Positions 23,113 to 33,928 of a stretch of DNA of 64,000 nucleotides are shown one piece after another; positions within the stretch are counted from its first letter, which is position 1, and the number at the start of each line of letters is the position of its first letter. The position numbers were made by a program, and so were the translations under genes. Below the pieces are notes generated by a model that worked only from the letters and a program-made list of their open reading frames with translations, did not search any database and was not told where the DNA came from. The stretch spans positions 3,859,677 to 3,923,676 of the forward strand of contig OY997654.1 in assembly GCA_963921795.1 (NCBI GenBank), in the 5' to 3' direction. This DNA comes from Nannobrachium achirus. Lineage: Eukaryota; Chordata; Actinopteri; Myctophiformes; Myctophidae.

Positions 23113-23529
23113 GTTAAAGAGTTAGTTTACCCCCAAAATAACCTTTTCTCTATTGATTACTCACCTCATGGAGACTTGATTTCATGGATATTTTTAGTTT
23201 TTGTTTCATTCCTAAGCCAATAATCTGATGACCAGCAGTGGTTCTCTATGGAGAGACAAAGAGTATCCTCAAATTACTGGCTTAGGAATCTGATGAAAAC
23301 CTCGCATCCCTAAGCCAATAATTTGAGGAGACTCTTTGTTGGACCATTGACTTCAGATGAGACCCAAATGCATTTGGGTCTCCATCCGGAATCAATGGGG
23401 TATATTTATTATATTCAAATCATTGGCTTAAGAATGTGACAAAAACAAAATAATGTTATTGAACTCAAGTCTCCATGGGGTGAATAATCAATAGAAAAAA
23501 GTCAGTTTGGGGGTGAACTACTCCTTTAA
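23113..23529. mobile_element. Foldback MITE (GTTCACCCCCAAA family)
   Basis: TAAAGAGTTAGTTTACCCCC and, inverted, TTAAAGGAGTAGTTCACCCC form the ends. Inner arms around CTCATGGAGACTTGA also pair. It is a larger relative of 14974-15168 and has no ORF. Confidence 0.75.
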
Positions 23530-23581
23530 GGGCTTTTAGCTCGGTGATTTTGTTTTTATATAAAAACATATTCTATTCGAT

Positions 23582-24885
23582 GTAACTGTAGCACTTTACA
23601 ATAATGACCTGTTATAAATCATTTATAAACATTTATAAGCAGTTTATAGATGAGTAATAAACATGAACAAACTGTTTGTTGACATTTGTAAATGTTTAAC
23701 TAAACATTTATAACTGTTTTAAACATCATTAACATGTTATTAGTAAGGTATTAGTAAGTAGTAAACTAATCATGAACAAACCATTTATATACATTTGTAA
23801 ATGCTTACTAAATCATTTATAACCAATGCTAAAATTCACATAATGTGTAGGTAGGAATGCACTTACAAATGTCTGTTAAGGTGACCTCCATGTGTTGTTC
23901 ATGTTTAATATACGCTTTGTAGATGTTATCAAGAGCCCTAATGTAAAGTGAAGACTATTCATTGCGACCGTGAGGTCGCAAGTTACTATACAAACCTCCA
24001 CCGGATGTCCGTCACGTCACGCCACACTTTTGGCCCTACTCTTATCTCTGGAACCGTTGCCCCTATCCATGCCAAACTTTGCACACACTCCTTGGCTGCC
24101 AAACCACAACCTCCACCCCTGATTTCTCACATGCCCCTCTTCTAGCGCCACCATGAGGTTGCTTATCTCCTTACTGGTTATTTATATCTGTCTGTTAATG
24201 TGGCCTCCTTGTTTGTTCATGGTTATGCTTTGTAAAACATTCCTTAAATATCTATAAATCATTAGTAGATGTTATCAAGAGCCCTAATGTAAAGTGAAGA
24301 CTATTCATTATTTACAACTGTCTGTTAATGTGGCCTCCATGTTTGTTCATGTTTAGCAGTTTGGCAAGTTTGGCATGGATAGGGGAAACGGTGCCGGAGA
24401 TAAGAGTAGGGCCAAAAGTGTGACGTGACATTGACGGACAGACTGACGGAGGGACTGACAGACAGCCGGGGGAGGTTTTCATAGTAACTTGCAACCTGAT
24501 GGTCGCAATGAATAGTCTTCACTTTACAGTAGGGCTCTTGATAACATCTACAAAGCGTATATTAAACATGAACAACACATGGAGGTCACCTTAACAGACA
24601 TTTGTAAGTGCATTCCTACCTACACATGTGAATTTTAACATTGGTTATAAATGATTTAGTAAGCATTTACAAATGTATATAAATGGTTTATTCATGATTA
24701 GTTTACTACTTACTAATACCTTACTAATAACATGTTAATGATGTTTAAAACAGTTATAAATGTTTAGTTAAACATTTACAAATGTCAATAAACAGTTTGT
24801 TCATGTTTATTACTCATCTATAAACTGCTTATAAATGTTTATAAATGATTTATAACAGGTCCTTATTGTAAAGTGCTACCGTTAC
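23582..24885. mobile_element. 1.3-kb foldback element with GTAGCACTTTACAATAA ends
   Basis: The left half is the reverse complement of the right half almost from end to end: TAGCACTTTACAATAA on the left and TTATTGTAAAGTGCTA on the right. The matched interiors hold TGGCCCTACTCTTATCTC and GAGATAAGAGTAGGGCCA. Most of it is TTATAAA-type sequence. Similar terminal words border the AT arrays at 9290-11572. Confidence 0.85.
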
Positions 24886-24895
24886 GGTATGGATG

Positions 24896-25168
24896 CAGTG
24901 GTTCTCAAACCTTTTTGGCTGCAGTTCCCCCTTATACTGTTTTCTGAAGCCAAGTACCCCTAACCCTGACTACAGCCAAAGTCCAGTTCCCATGCCAATA
25001 TGTTCAAAATAAATAATGGCAAATAAACATTGCTTTCTATTCAATAATAGTTGTGCTAATGTAACACTAAATACATATTCCCATTTTCAGTTTTTTCTTT
25101 CTTCTCACGTACAGGTACCCCCTGCGTACGCCTAGGGGTACACTTACCCCCATTTGAGAAACACTGCT
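24896..25168. mobile_element. hAT-like MITE (CAGTGGTTCTCAAAC ends)
   Basis: GCAGTGGTTCTCAAAC at the left pairs with a right end reading ATTTGAGAAACACTGC. This is a very common fish terminal type, as at 27646 and 51177. No clean 8-bp duplication is visible. Confidence 0.7.
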
Positions 25169-25282
25169 GTACAGAAAGGCTAGGGCTCCACCAAAAAGAC
25201 GTTGTTGTGCCGGCATCGGACGCCATCAAAAAATGAACCGGGGCGAATTTGAGCGTCCGACGTTGGCGTTGACGTCGGCAGT

Positions 25283-25540
25283 GGAGCACCCTTCATTGAT
25301 TAAAACGGAAGCGTTCCCAGCATTGACGTTGACGCGACGCTCGACGCGCCCGGTGGAGCCGGGGGGTAACATAGAGCTGTCACTGTTACTGTATGGAAGA
25401 CAGTACACTGACTGACTGTACAGCAGATCACCAGCATTTACAATTTCAAATTAGGCATTAACCCCCCGGCTCCACCAGGCGCGTCGAGCGCCAAGTCAAC
25501 GCTGGGAACGCTCCCGTTTTAATCAATGAAGGGTGCACAC
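25283..25540. mobile_element. GC-rich foldback element
   Basis: Arms of about 80 bp pair through CTTCATTGATTAAAACGG / CCGTTTTAATCAATGAAG and CGGTGGAGCCGGGGGGT / ACCCCCCGGCTCCACC. The arms are CpG-rich, unlike their surroundings. Confidence 0.75.
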
Positions 25541-25708
25541 CAAATCCAATGAGATTTAATCATGCAGCACACGGAAAAAACGGTTGAAAATAGCACCTGT
25601 GTGCAAAGCCCTTTAGGTAATAGTGATAGTGATAATAAATTAATAATGTCTTATCTACCTGCAGTCTAACATCTTGTCTTCCACTGTGTTTAACTGTGTG
25701 TCCTCCAG

Positions 25709-26549
25709 CTCCAGTGTCTGGTCCTCAGCTGTCCTCTCAGTGTCTGTTGCAAGGAGACATGAGGGTGTCCTGCCCCTGTGAATGGGACAGTGTCCACTAC
25801 AAGGAGACATGAGGGTGTCCTGCTCCGTGAAGGTGACAGTGTCCACTACAAGGAGACATGAGGGTGTCCTGCTCCTGTGAAGGGGACAGTGTCCACTACA
25901 AGGAGACATGAGGGTGTCCTGCTCCGTGAAGTGGACATTGTCCACTACAAGGAGACATGAGAGTGTCCTGCTCCTGTGAAGGGGACAGTGTCCACTACAA
26001 GGAGACATGAGGGTGTCCTGCTCTGTGAAGGAGACAGTGTCCACTACAAGGAGACATGAGGGTGTCCTGCTCTGTGAAGGAGACAGTGTCCTCTACAAGG
26101 AGACATGAGGGTGTCCTGCTCTGTGAAGGAGACAGTGTCCACTACAAGGAGACATGAGGGTGTCCTGCTCTGTGAAGGAGACAGTGTCCACTACAAGGAG
26201 ACATGAGGGTGTCCTGCTCCTGTGAAGGAGACAGTGTCCAGTACAAGGAGACATGAGGGTGTCCTGCTCCTGTGAAGGAGACAGTGTCCAGTACAAGGAG
26301 ACATGAGGGTGTCCTGCTCCTGTGAAGGAGACAGTGTCCACTACAAGGAGACATGAGGGTGTCCTGCTCCTGTGAAGGAGACAGTGTCCAGTACAGCTGG
26401 ACTCTGGATGGACAAACCCTGACGGACAAGCATCTCCTCTCTGGACACCAGGACACTCAGGACATCACTCTGACTGTGGGGACGTCTGGACTCCTGCTCT
26501 GTGACGTCAGCAACAACTTTCTCATAAATAAACATCTCATCGTGTCCAG
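25709..26549 (+). pseudogene. Immunoglobulin-domain exon expanded by a 50-bp tandem repeat
   Basis: The exon begins after TGTGTCCTCCAG and ends before GTGAGA at 26550. Its first codons read PVSGPQLSSQCLLQGDMRVS, with the first Ig Cys next. The tail (26353-26549) reads GDSVQYSWTLDGQTL, then the second Cys in SGLLLCDVSNNF. The two Cys, the intervening Trp and the L-x-C-x-V/S-x-N pattern are those of C2-type Ig domains of fish CD2/SLAM-like receptors. Between the first Cys and the Trp, a unit of about 50 bp is repeated some 13 times. One unit brings a TGA in frame after 17 codons. The excess length (594 bp) is a multiple of 3, but internal stops remain, so this copy cannot encode the domain unless spliced around. 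No neighbouring exon of this gene was identified. Confidence 0.7.
25749..26390. repeat. About 50-bp minisatellite inside the Ig exon
   Basis: The unit AAGGAGACATGAGGGTGTCC with CTGCTCCTGTGAAGGAGACA and GTGTCCACTAC following is repeated from 25751 to 26345 at spacings of 48-50 bp. Variants lacking CT in CTCCTGTG account for the 48-bp spacing. Confidence 0.95.
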
Positions 26550-26571
26550 GTGAGACTGAATGGTGAACTGA

Positions 26572-27060
26572 ACTAAGGCTGGGCGATTATCGAACATTAT
26601 CGATATCGAAGTATCAACATGTGAGGTATACATATCAACAAAGACGGCTTGAAATGAGGTATTGGTGTATGTGTCAAATTAATTAACAGACACACTATGC
26701 ATGCACGTAGCATATGCACAAAAGCAGTCCATCACCAGGTGTGGTTATTTCAATAAAACCTACCTAACCCTTCTATGTGTACTGTGCAGTGTGCATGCAT
26801 GGTTATGATTCATTATCTGGGTTAGGCAGGCAGTGGACCTAAATGTGTTGCAGCTTAAAGTTGAGAGGATATTGGCATATGGCCGGGTATAAAAGTTATT
26901 TTCAATCTGTCCTATAATGGAAACAGATATACAGAGTTTTACTCATGAGTAATAAAACTGTTTAGAGACACCTACAGTATTTAAAAAAAACCTGTGAAAT
27001 TGATTGACAAGAGTGTCGACACTGTATGCACAAAGTTTTCAAGTAAAGGCATGGGTTGTG
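26572..27060 (+). mobile_element. Fragment of a hAT-like element (CTGGGCGATTATCG end)
   Basis: The left end AGGCTGGGCGATTATCGAAC and the body TATCAACATGTGAGGTATAC are nearly identical to the copy at 28543-28926. The right end is not clear. Confidence 0.6.
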
Positions 27061-27294
27061 GTGTATTGTCCAACTCAAGCTACACATTTACTGTAGATTT
27101 CCCTTACAGCATGAGCACTTGTACCTTTCAAGGAGAAAGATAGACATATTTGACATATTTGACATAAATGTAAAGTAGTGTAAAATTACAGTGTAATTCA
27201 GGAGTCCTGTTGATGAAACATTTATTTACAGAGGTGACCTGAGACAACACATATTGAGAAGCTCTGCTGTACATCATACTGGGTCTCTTTAATT

Positions 27295-27550
27295 TGTATT
27301 CACTTGATTTTCAGTCTTTGTGAGCTTGTAGATCGGCTATTTGTGTAGAGAGAAAGAGCAGTGAAAGTGTTTTAAGTATTGATGGTTCAAGTGGTTAAAT
27401 ATGTGAAAACACAAATTGACCAGAATCCAAAATACACTGATGATTGTGCTGTCAAAAGATGAAACTGTAAGGAATCTATGAACAGGTTGTGGGGGTCCCT
27501 GCTTCATCTCTCTCTCTCTCTCAACTAAGGGGTCCTTGGACTGAAAACGT
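27295..27550 (+). mobile_element. 5'-truncated hAT-like MITE with palindrome half-site
   Basis: A copy of the 18556-18983 family starts at TGTGAGCTTGTAGATCGGC and ends at GGGGTCCTTGGACTGAAAAC. Confidence 0.6.
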
Positions 27551-27645
27551 AAATTTGTAAATGAATGCTTATTATTAATGTTCTCTCATATTGATCCCCA
27601 GGGTCCATATCTGACCAGTTCATAATGATTGTTTTTCCTCCAGCA

Positions 27646-28036
27646 CAGTGGTTTACAACCTTTTTCATATCAAGGTGGTCCGTTATTTATTCAGCATTTG
27701 ACGGAACATCGTTTGACATTTATAGCCTCTCAGACCCAAAACTTAGAATATTTTGTTGTTATCGTCCATAATTTCATGTTGTATAAGTTGGTCAATCAAA
27801 AAATAGCAGTTCTTCTACATTCTTAGACTTGTAAATTAAGTAATGCAGATGTTTAATAATAATTTAACTCCTGAGAGCATTACAGGTCCATTTGGTATTA
27901 TTGTATACTATCAAGAGTTAAAGATCTATTAAGGGTCCATTTGGTTACCAACTCTCCATCATTTAGCTGCTGGGGACCACCTGGAACCCCCTCAAGGACC
28001 ACTGGTGGTCCCCGGACCACTGGTTAAGAAGCACTG
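27646..28036. mobile_element. hAT-like MITE with near-perfect 8-bp duplication
   Basis: CTCCAGCA (27638-27645) and CTCTAGCA (28037-28044) flank it, a 7/8 match. The ends CAGTGGTTTACAACC and, inverted, CAGTGCTTCTTAACC are the standard fish hAT type. It is non-coding. Confidence 0.8.
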
Positions 28037-28113
28037 CTCTAGCAGGATGAGGAACAGTTTTCCCCACAGGCCATCAGACTGTTAGAAAAATGAATGTACA
28101 ATAACTATGTTCT

Positions 28114-28398
28114 ATCTAGGGTATTAACGACTTGTGATTTTTTTTTTTTTTTCGACTTAGTAAAAAGTTGAGTTGAAGTCGACTTTATCGTTTGATGACG
28201 TCATCACATCACACACGACCCCCCAATTATTTTGGGGGGTCCCGTGAAACATTGTTTTCTCTCTCAACTGTAAACACACCAACATAACATAAAGTTTAAG
28301 TATATAGCGGATATCTTCACATTTATTAAGTGCCAATTTGAGGACTTTTTAATAACTCTACTCGACTCGACTTGTCAACTTTTTCGTTAATGCCCTAG
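28114..28398. mobile_element. hAT-like MITE with 8-bp target duplication
   Basis: TATGTTCT flanks both sides (28106-28113 and 28399-28406). The ends CTAGGGTATTAACGA and, inverted, CTAGGGCATTAACGA match. Subterminal CGACTT repeats occur near both ends. Confidence 0.8.
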
Positions 28399-28542
28399 TA
28401 TGTTCTCTGCACTATTATGCACTATTATGCACTTCCATTAACTGAAATTCTCACCCTGTGTTTATTGTTTATTGAGTGTATTCTAGGTCTTTTTATCATG
28501 TTTTTAAGTTTTCCACATGTATAATTATAAACCGTAAACAGT

Positions 28543-28926
28543 AAGCCTGGGCAAATATCGGAAATGTACCTTCATCGAAGTATCAACATGTGAGGTATAC
28601 ATATCGACGAAGACGGCTTGAAATGAGGTATTGGTGAATGTGTCAAATTAATTAACAGACACACTATGCATGCACGTAGCACAAAAAAGCAGTCCATCTG
28701 TAACCAGGTGTGGTTATTTCAATAAAACCATTGTTGGAAAATGGAAATAAGGCATTTAATGTCTTTATTCTATGTGTACAGTGCAGTGTGAATGCATGGA
28801 TATGCTATTCATTATCTGGACCAGCAGTGGACCTAAAGCTATTATGTGTACCAATATAATATTATTATCAAGGTATTCAACAACGTTATTGAATATCAGA
28901 GGTTTTCCTAATATCGCCCAGCCTTT
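28543..28926. mobile_element. hAT-like element, paralogue of 26572
   Basis: AGCCTGGGCAAATATCGG at the left and ATATCGCCCAGCCT at the right are the ends. The interior is almost identical to 26600-26760. Confidence 0.7.
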
Positions 28927-29091
28927 CTTAACAGTCCACATCATCATAAGCACTGTAACAAGATAATCACTAATGTAATGCCTGTTATTCAATTGAAAAT
29001 TATTATCTCCTTTACCTCCACTCTGAACATGTATTATTGTAATTCCTAAGTAGAATACAGAGATTCATTGATGATCCACCATCACTTCTCC

Positions 29092-29128
29092 CACCCCCCC
29101 CCCCCTCCCTCTCTCTCTCTCTCTCTCT
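29092..29128. repeat. Poly-C and (CT)n tract
   Basis: About 12 C are followed by CCCTCTCTCT repeats. Confidence 0.9.
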
Positions 29129-29267
29129 CGATCATCTCATGTCTTATCATATCATAATGAAGAGCTATACTGTATACAATATGCAAAGTTACATTTCACT
29201 ACTATTATGTACTTCATGTCCCTATATTAAAGTCATCATGACAATACTTTGTTTCTGTTAAAACAAG

Positions 29268-29665
29268 TGTTAAATATATAGCTCTATATTGTGACAGTAA
29301 TCATTGCTATAGAGTGTTTGTTCAGTAACAGTGTTAATTGTGATTGTAATCATTGCTATCAAGTGTTTGTTCAGTAACAGTGTTAAATAGCTCTCTCTAT
29401 TGTGACAGTAATCATTGCTATAGAGTTCAGTAACAGTGTTAAATAGCTCTATATAATCATTGCTATAGAGTGTTTGTTCAGTAACAGTGTTAAATAGCTC
29501 TATATTGTGACAGTAATCATTGCTATAGAGTGTTTGTTCAGTAACAGTGTTAAATAGCTCTATGTTGTGACAGTAATCATTGCTATATGGTGTTTGTTCA
29601 GTAACAGTGTTAAATAGCTCTATATTGTGACAGTACTCATTGCTATAGTGTTCAGTAACAGGGAT
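29268..29665. repeat. 60-bp tandem repeat, about seven copies
   Basis: Each unit contains GTGACAGTAATCATTGCTAT and GTTTGTTCAGTAACAGTGTT. Some units are shortened by internal deletion. Confidence 0.9.
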
Positions 29666-29942
29666 CTACTCATCCCTAGCTCTAGTAAACACTAAACAGT
29701 CTAAAATACATTTTCAGGTCAGGCCAATTTCATCCACGAACAGAACTAAGGCTACATGATACAACAAGTGACTAAACACAAAAGTGAGAAGAGAAAGGTG
29801 TAACTGGAACCATATAAAATAAAACTCAAGATGTTGAATTGATTGGATGAAATTGGCAACCTCAGTAAAAATGTATTTTCTTCTGTAGGGGAGACATGGA
29901 GGTTACTGAGTTTTAAATCATTCAAACTGTCTACATTTTAAA

Positions 29943-29945
<3 letters not shown>

Positions 29946-29988
<43 letters not shown>
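29946..29988. repeat. (CT)n microsatellite
   Basis: A pure CT run of about 43 bp. Confidence 0.97.
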
Positions 29989-29992
<4 letters not shown>

Positions 29993-30065
29993 AAATTCAC
30001 ATTTGGCCTGCTATGGTTGTCTACGTTCATTATTGAACAAAAATGCAAACTGGGTTAGAGTTTTT

Positions 30066-30800
30066 GGTCAGTGTATTTTCCGGCCCTTTGCGTTTCAGTT
30101 TTATTTGTGTTAACTTTTAATTCAGAATACAGTCCAAAACAGTCCAAAACGGCCCGTTTCAGAATGCTGTTTGGAAGTGGCAAAACAAAACTTAGAATTA
30201 GGTATTGTAAGAACAAAATGAGACCCGGTTCGAGCTTCTCGTTGCTGTGGTTCAAAACAGAATGCTTGTCGTCCAGCAGCACTCGAGAAAAAGCAATCGG
30301 TTTTGATGCACGCTGCTCCTACCCCGCCCCCCCTCCCCCTCATTCACCCCGGAGTGTAGAGATGGGATTTATGGCTCTTTTGAGTGAGCCGGATCTCTGG
30401 GATCCGTTCCTTTCAAAGAGCCGTTCAAAAGACTGTCTCATTCTAGTTAGTGGTTATTACTGTGTAGATGTTTAAAACCTATATACATTTATTTCGGACA
30501 TATAAAGGTACATACCTGCCATTTGAAAATAGCCGATCTACAAGCTCACAATGCATTGCATTGTGAGCTTGTAGATCGGCTATTTTCAAATGATTTTTCT
30601 AAATTTTTACTCATTGGAAAACCTGTGATTATATTATAATCATTATAATACAATATAAATTTGTATTACAACTATCCTAAATTATAATACACTATAATGG
30701 ATTATAACAGTGATTATAATACAATATAAAGTATTAATGTATTACTATGATAATTATAATACACTATAATAGATTATAAAAGTGGTTATGACACAATAGA
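30066..30800 (+). repeat. Left arm of a 735-bp inverted repeat pair
   Basis: It starts GGTCAGTGTATTTTCCGGCC and holds AGTCCAAAACAGTCCAAAAC, the phrase GGATCTCTGGGATCCG, the perfect palindrome at 30520-30592 and a TTATAATAC-rich tail. Its reverse complement is at 34612-35355 with few differences. Confidence 0.85.
30520..30592. mobile_element. Palindromic micro-MITE, perfect copy
   Basis: The 73 bases form two perfect 36-bp arms around one central base. The inner 53 bp (TA-GCCGATCTACAAGCTCAC ... GTGAGCTTGTAGATCGGC-TA) are the recurring element. The outer TTTGAAAA / TTTTCAAA belong to the host, because a related site at 34574-34598 has those flanks joined through a single TA. Confidence 0.85.
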
Positions 30801-31765
30801 ATCTATCATCATGTATCTATACAGTATGGTGGTCTAAATGAAAAGTCAGTGAGTGATCAGTCATTATGATGTGTTTGGCCCTGTTTGGCCTAGCTCAGAC
30901 CTACTCTAGATTGGATTTTTTTTTTGGTACCACTTTCACACCACTCTACCCAGTCTTGTAGTGGAAAACCTGGCACAAGTGGGCTGTGTGTGTTGTGTGG
31001 TGTTGAGCCTGTGGAAAATGGGCTTTTCACTAATGCTTCAGGGGAATCCTTTTGCATGTTGGTGACAGGGGCCTGCAAAGCAATAATATCGCTGCTCATA
31101 TCTATTAACATCAATTATAATACTTCTACAATACATTATATTCAGTAGGTTGCACGAGCCTAATCGTCTCCAATATGCCTGATAGCTATTGTTTAGGAAC
31201 AGCTTATCTTGTTATATGATTGAGCCAGTCCTTGGAAGCAGCTAACAACAGTATAACTGTTGTATAACTATGATTACTCCCGTTCTCTTGGCAGAACTAC
31301 CGTACCACTGACATGTGTTATTGTACTTCTCTCCATGATATCATGTACATAAAGCATAACCATCACCACATAGAATATGGTCTGGTCTCCTACTTACCTT
31401 ATCGATTACTGATCCAGAATTCCACAACAACAGGCCCATTTTCTCAAAATACGCCTATGTATAGATTACATTTCAAGAACAAAATAGAAAACATTTCTGT
31501 GTCTAAGACATTTCCTGTAGTCTGTTTAGTAATAGAGGTATTGTCACATCAGTGGCTGCCAGACTAATACAATATAAAGTTAAACATAAATAGCAATATA
31601 ACCACAGAACCCCAAAGTGACAATTATGAGTAACAGCAAAAATAGTAGATTACAACTGGAGAATAAACGTGTGGTGTCTAGTCTGTCAAGTTGTGTCAAC
31701 AAGAACATTATTATTCATCAGGGAAAGCTGACAGAACATGGACACAGAGGCATTTATTTCTAGGC
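30801..31765. other. No gene seen
   Basis: Short open frames without domains or repeat structure that I can identify. Confidence 0.45.
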
Positions 31766-31899
31766 ACAGGATTTATTTCTTGGCGGATTTCTCGTCTTCT
31801 TGGAGAGAGGAACAGCCTGGATGTTGGGCAGCACACCACCCTGAGTGATGGTCACTTCACCCTTGTTGACAACAGGCAGCTGGAGGTGACGGGGGATGA
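31766..31899 (-). pseudogene. Histone H2A pseudogene fragment (C-terminal)
   Basis: Minus-strand translation gives IPRHLQL, then a shortened region, then [14 protein letters not shown] and a lysine-rich end before a stop. This matches the end of the H2A histone fold and docking domain. The segment of about six residues after HLQL that should read NDEELNKLL is lost, and only the last 40 codons or so are present. No promoter or histone stem-loop is seen. Confidence 0.75.
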
Positions 31900-32399
31900 T
31901 ATGTAAATTCAACAAATTCTTTCAAACAACTGGCCTTCTTGCCCTGGCATTTGTGCCCTAAAAAAACTAAAGAAAGAAAAAACATCAAGAAGTGACCTTG
32001 CCTCTAAAATTTGAAATTCCACCTGCTACTGTATAATATATTAAGAAAGCCCAATGCTGACAACTGACCTGGACCAATAAAACCAAGTATAGAACACACA
32101 CTTGCTGTGCTTTCCTAGAAATAACACAGAGCCAGAGGCATTCATAACATTCAGCCATAACTAAAACCCCTTTAAAGATGCTTCAGTTTCTTAGTGATAT
32201 GTTTGACTTGTTACAGAGTGAGTCAATGAAGAAGCTGTATTCTTTCAAATAATTTATTGGATACAGTAAACTTAATATAGCATGTATTGCAGAGAAAACT
32301 GTAACCATCCAGTATTACCGAGTATCTCTGAATGAAAGTAATAATACATTAAAGTTAGACCATCAACAAATTAAACGCTAGCATCCCTATTCATATGAT

Positions 32400-32720
32400 A
32401 ATAGAATATCTTTTTGATCTACTCACTCAACACGTTGTGATGCCCACCCACAATGCGCCACGTGTTTGAGCTTGTAGATTTAGCATTTTTGCCTAATGTT
32501 TGCCTAAACCTAACCTAAACACCAACCTATTTTTGAATGGGGATGTTTCTAAGTGGGGGTGTTTCTGAATGGAGGTCTGCCCCCATTTTGGGCAAAGTGA
32601 TTTGGTTTGAAGGGAGAAAAGAGCAGGAAAGTACAGAGCCAATGGTCAAATTGAATCTTTATAAATGTCCTAGTCAAAGTGTCAAATGATCAATAGGAAC
32701 AATAAACTGAGCACTAAGCC
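32400..32720 (+). mobile_element. hAT-like MITE fragment with palindrome remnant
   Basis: GAGCTTGTAGATTTAGCATT at 32468 followed by GCAAAGTGATTTGG and GGGAGAAAAGAGCAGG aligns with the 18556 and 33405 copies. Confidence 0.5.
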
Positions 32721-32929
32721 ATGCAATCTAACAATAGCCTACATCTTTTGTAGTATGTAATTGGCATGACCACGACGGGCTACATAGACATGCCACAGGG
32801 ACATGCTTAAGAAAAGTCAGCTTGTATAAAATGTACAGTATTGTATAGACAGTAATAGAATCAACCTTTTAAATTGAGAGGGTAGGTGTCTCTTAAAAGA
32901 GCCTTTGTGGGGTTTGTACGTATGAAGTA

Positions 32930-33105
32930 TGAAGCAGATGTATTTCTTGGTGGCTTTCTCTGTCTTCATGGGCAGCAGAACCGCCTGGATGTTGGGCAGC
33001 GATGGTCACTCCACCCAGCACCTTGTTGAGCTCCTCGTCGTTGCAAGAGGCAGCTGGAGGTGACGGGGATGATTCGGGTACTCTTGTTACGCAGCAGCCT
33101 GTGGA
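32930..33105 (-). pseudogene. Second histone H2A pseudogene fragment
   Basis: Minus-strand frames contain RIIP and then, after a frameshift, NDEELNKVLGGVTIA, diagnostic of H2A. A second shift precedes a region that in another frame reads NIQAVLLPMKTEKATKKY. It is a different, better-preserved copy than 31766-31899. An AG at the 5' edge follows TGTCCAC, which might be a splice acceptor or chance. Confidence 0.8.
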
Positions 33106-33404
33106 CACATTGTAATTTAACAGTAAAAAGTGTTTTTTATTTATTTATTTTATTAGACAAAAATGGAGAACTGTACAATTGAAATGTAGTACAGTACAAG
33201 TACAGATAAACACCCTGCCTAAAAGGAACATCTCAAATAAAACCTTTTACAGTCTTTTTTTTTACGTTGAGAGCCCTCAGTATTTAATTCATGGACATTC
33301 ATGGAGTGTAATCTCTTCAGAAGCATAATTAATTACAAGACAAACACAGTATGTTCAAATTAATTAAACCAAAAATAGTTAATGAGTCAACACCACATCT
33401 CTTT

Positions 33405-33700
33405 TCCAATAATAGTGGATCTACAAGCTCACTATGTGTTATGGGCTTGTAGATCTGCTATTTTTGGCAAAGTGATTTGACGTTTAGGGGAAAAGAGCAG
33501 ACAAGTACATGTCCCAACACACTATAATGTGTAACTAAACAAATACAAAATTAAATTAAAATCAGTGATGACAGTGCAGTCAAACACGTCATCTATGAAT
33601 AGTTTAATTTGCAACACAATTGTATTTATACTACTTGGGGTCATTGCTTCATCTCTGAGCCAAGGGGGTCCTGGCTTGAACCCTTGGCAACGCATGCAAC
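33405..33700 (+). mobile_element. hAT-like MITE copy with palindrome
   Basis: GATCTACAAGCTCACTATG and GGGCTTGTAGATCTGCTATT form the palindrome, followed by the family body ending GGGGTCATTGCTTCATCTCT. Confidence 0.6.
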
Positions 33701-33839
33701 AAGTCTGGCCATTGTTCTATCTCCAAAACAACGGCGCTTGCCTTTAATAAAGCGTGTGCGTCATAACCATGTTATGTATGTTGCATCACATGTATAATGA
33801 CTGTGTCTACGCTGTGTACAGTATGAGAGGACCTGACTA

Positions 33840-33928
33840 GACATTACAATCGTCATGAAACTGTACCTTTTTCTATGCAAACTTCTAATAATGTCTTCAA
33901 TCAATCAATCAATCAATCAATCAATGAA
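33840..33928 (+). mobile_element. LINE/SINE 3' tail ending in (TCAA)n
   Basis: CATGAAACTGTACCTTTTTC and TCTTCAATCAATCAATCAAT match the tail at 15290-15365 and the inverted tail at 50565-50690. Confidence 0.55.

Noticed and set aside
25655..26456. Minus-strand frames with repeated TLMSPCSGHCPLHRSR-like text
   Set aside because: They are the reverse shadow of the 50-bp tandem repeat in the Ig exon and have no independent coding evidence.
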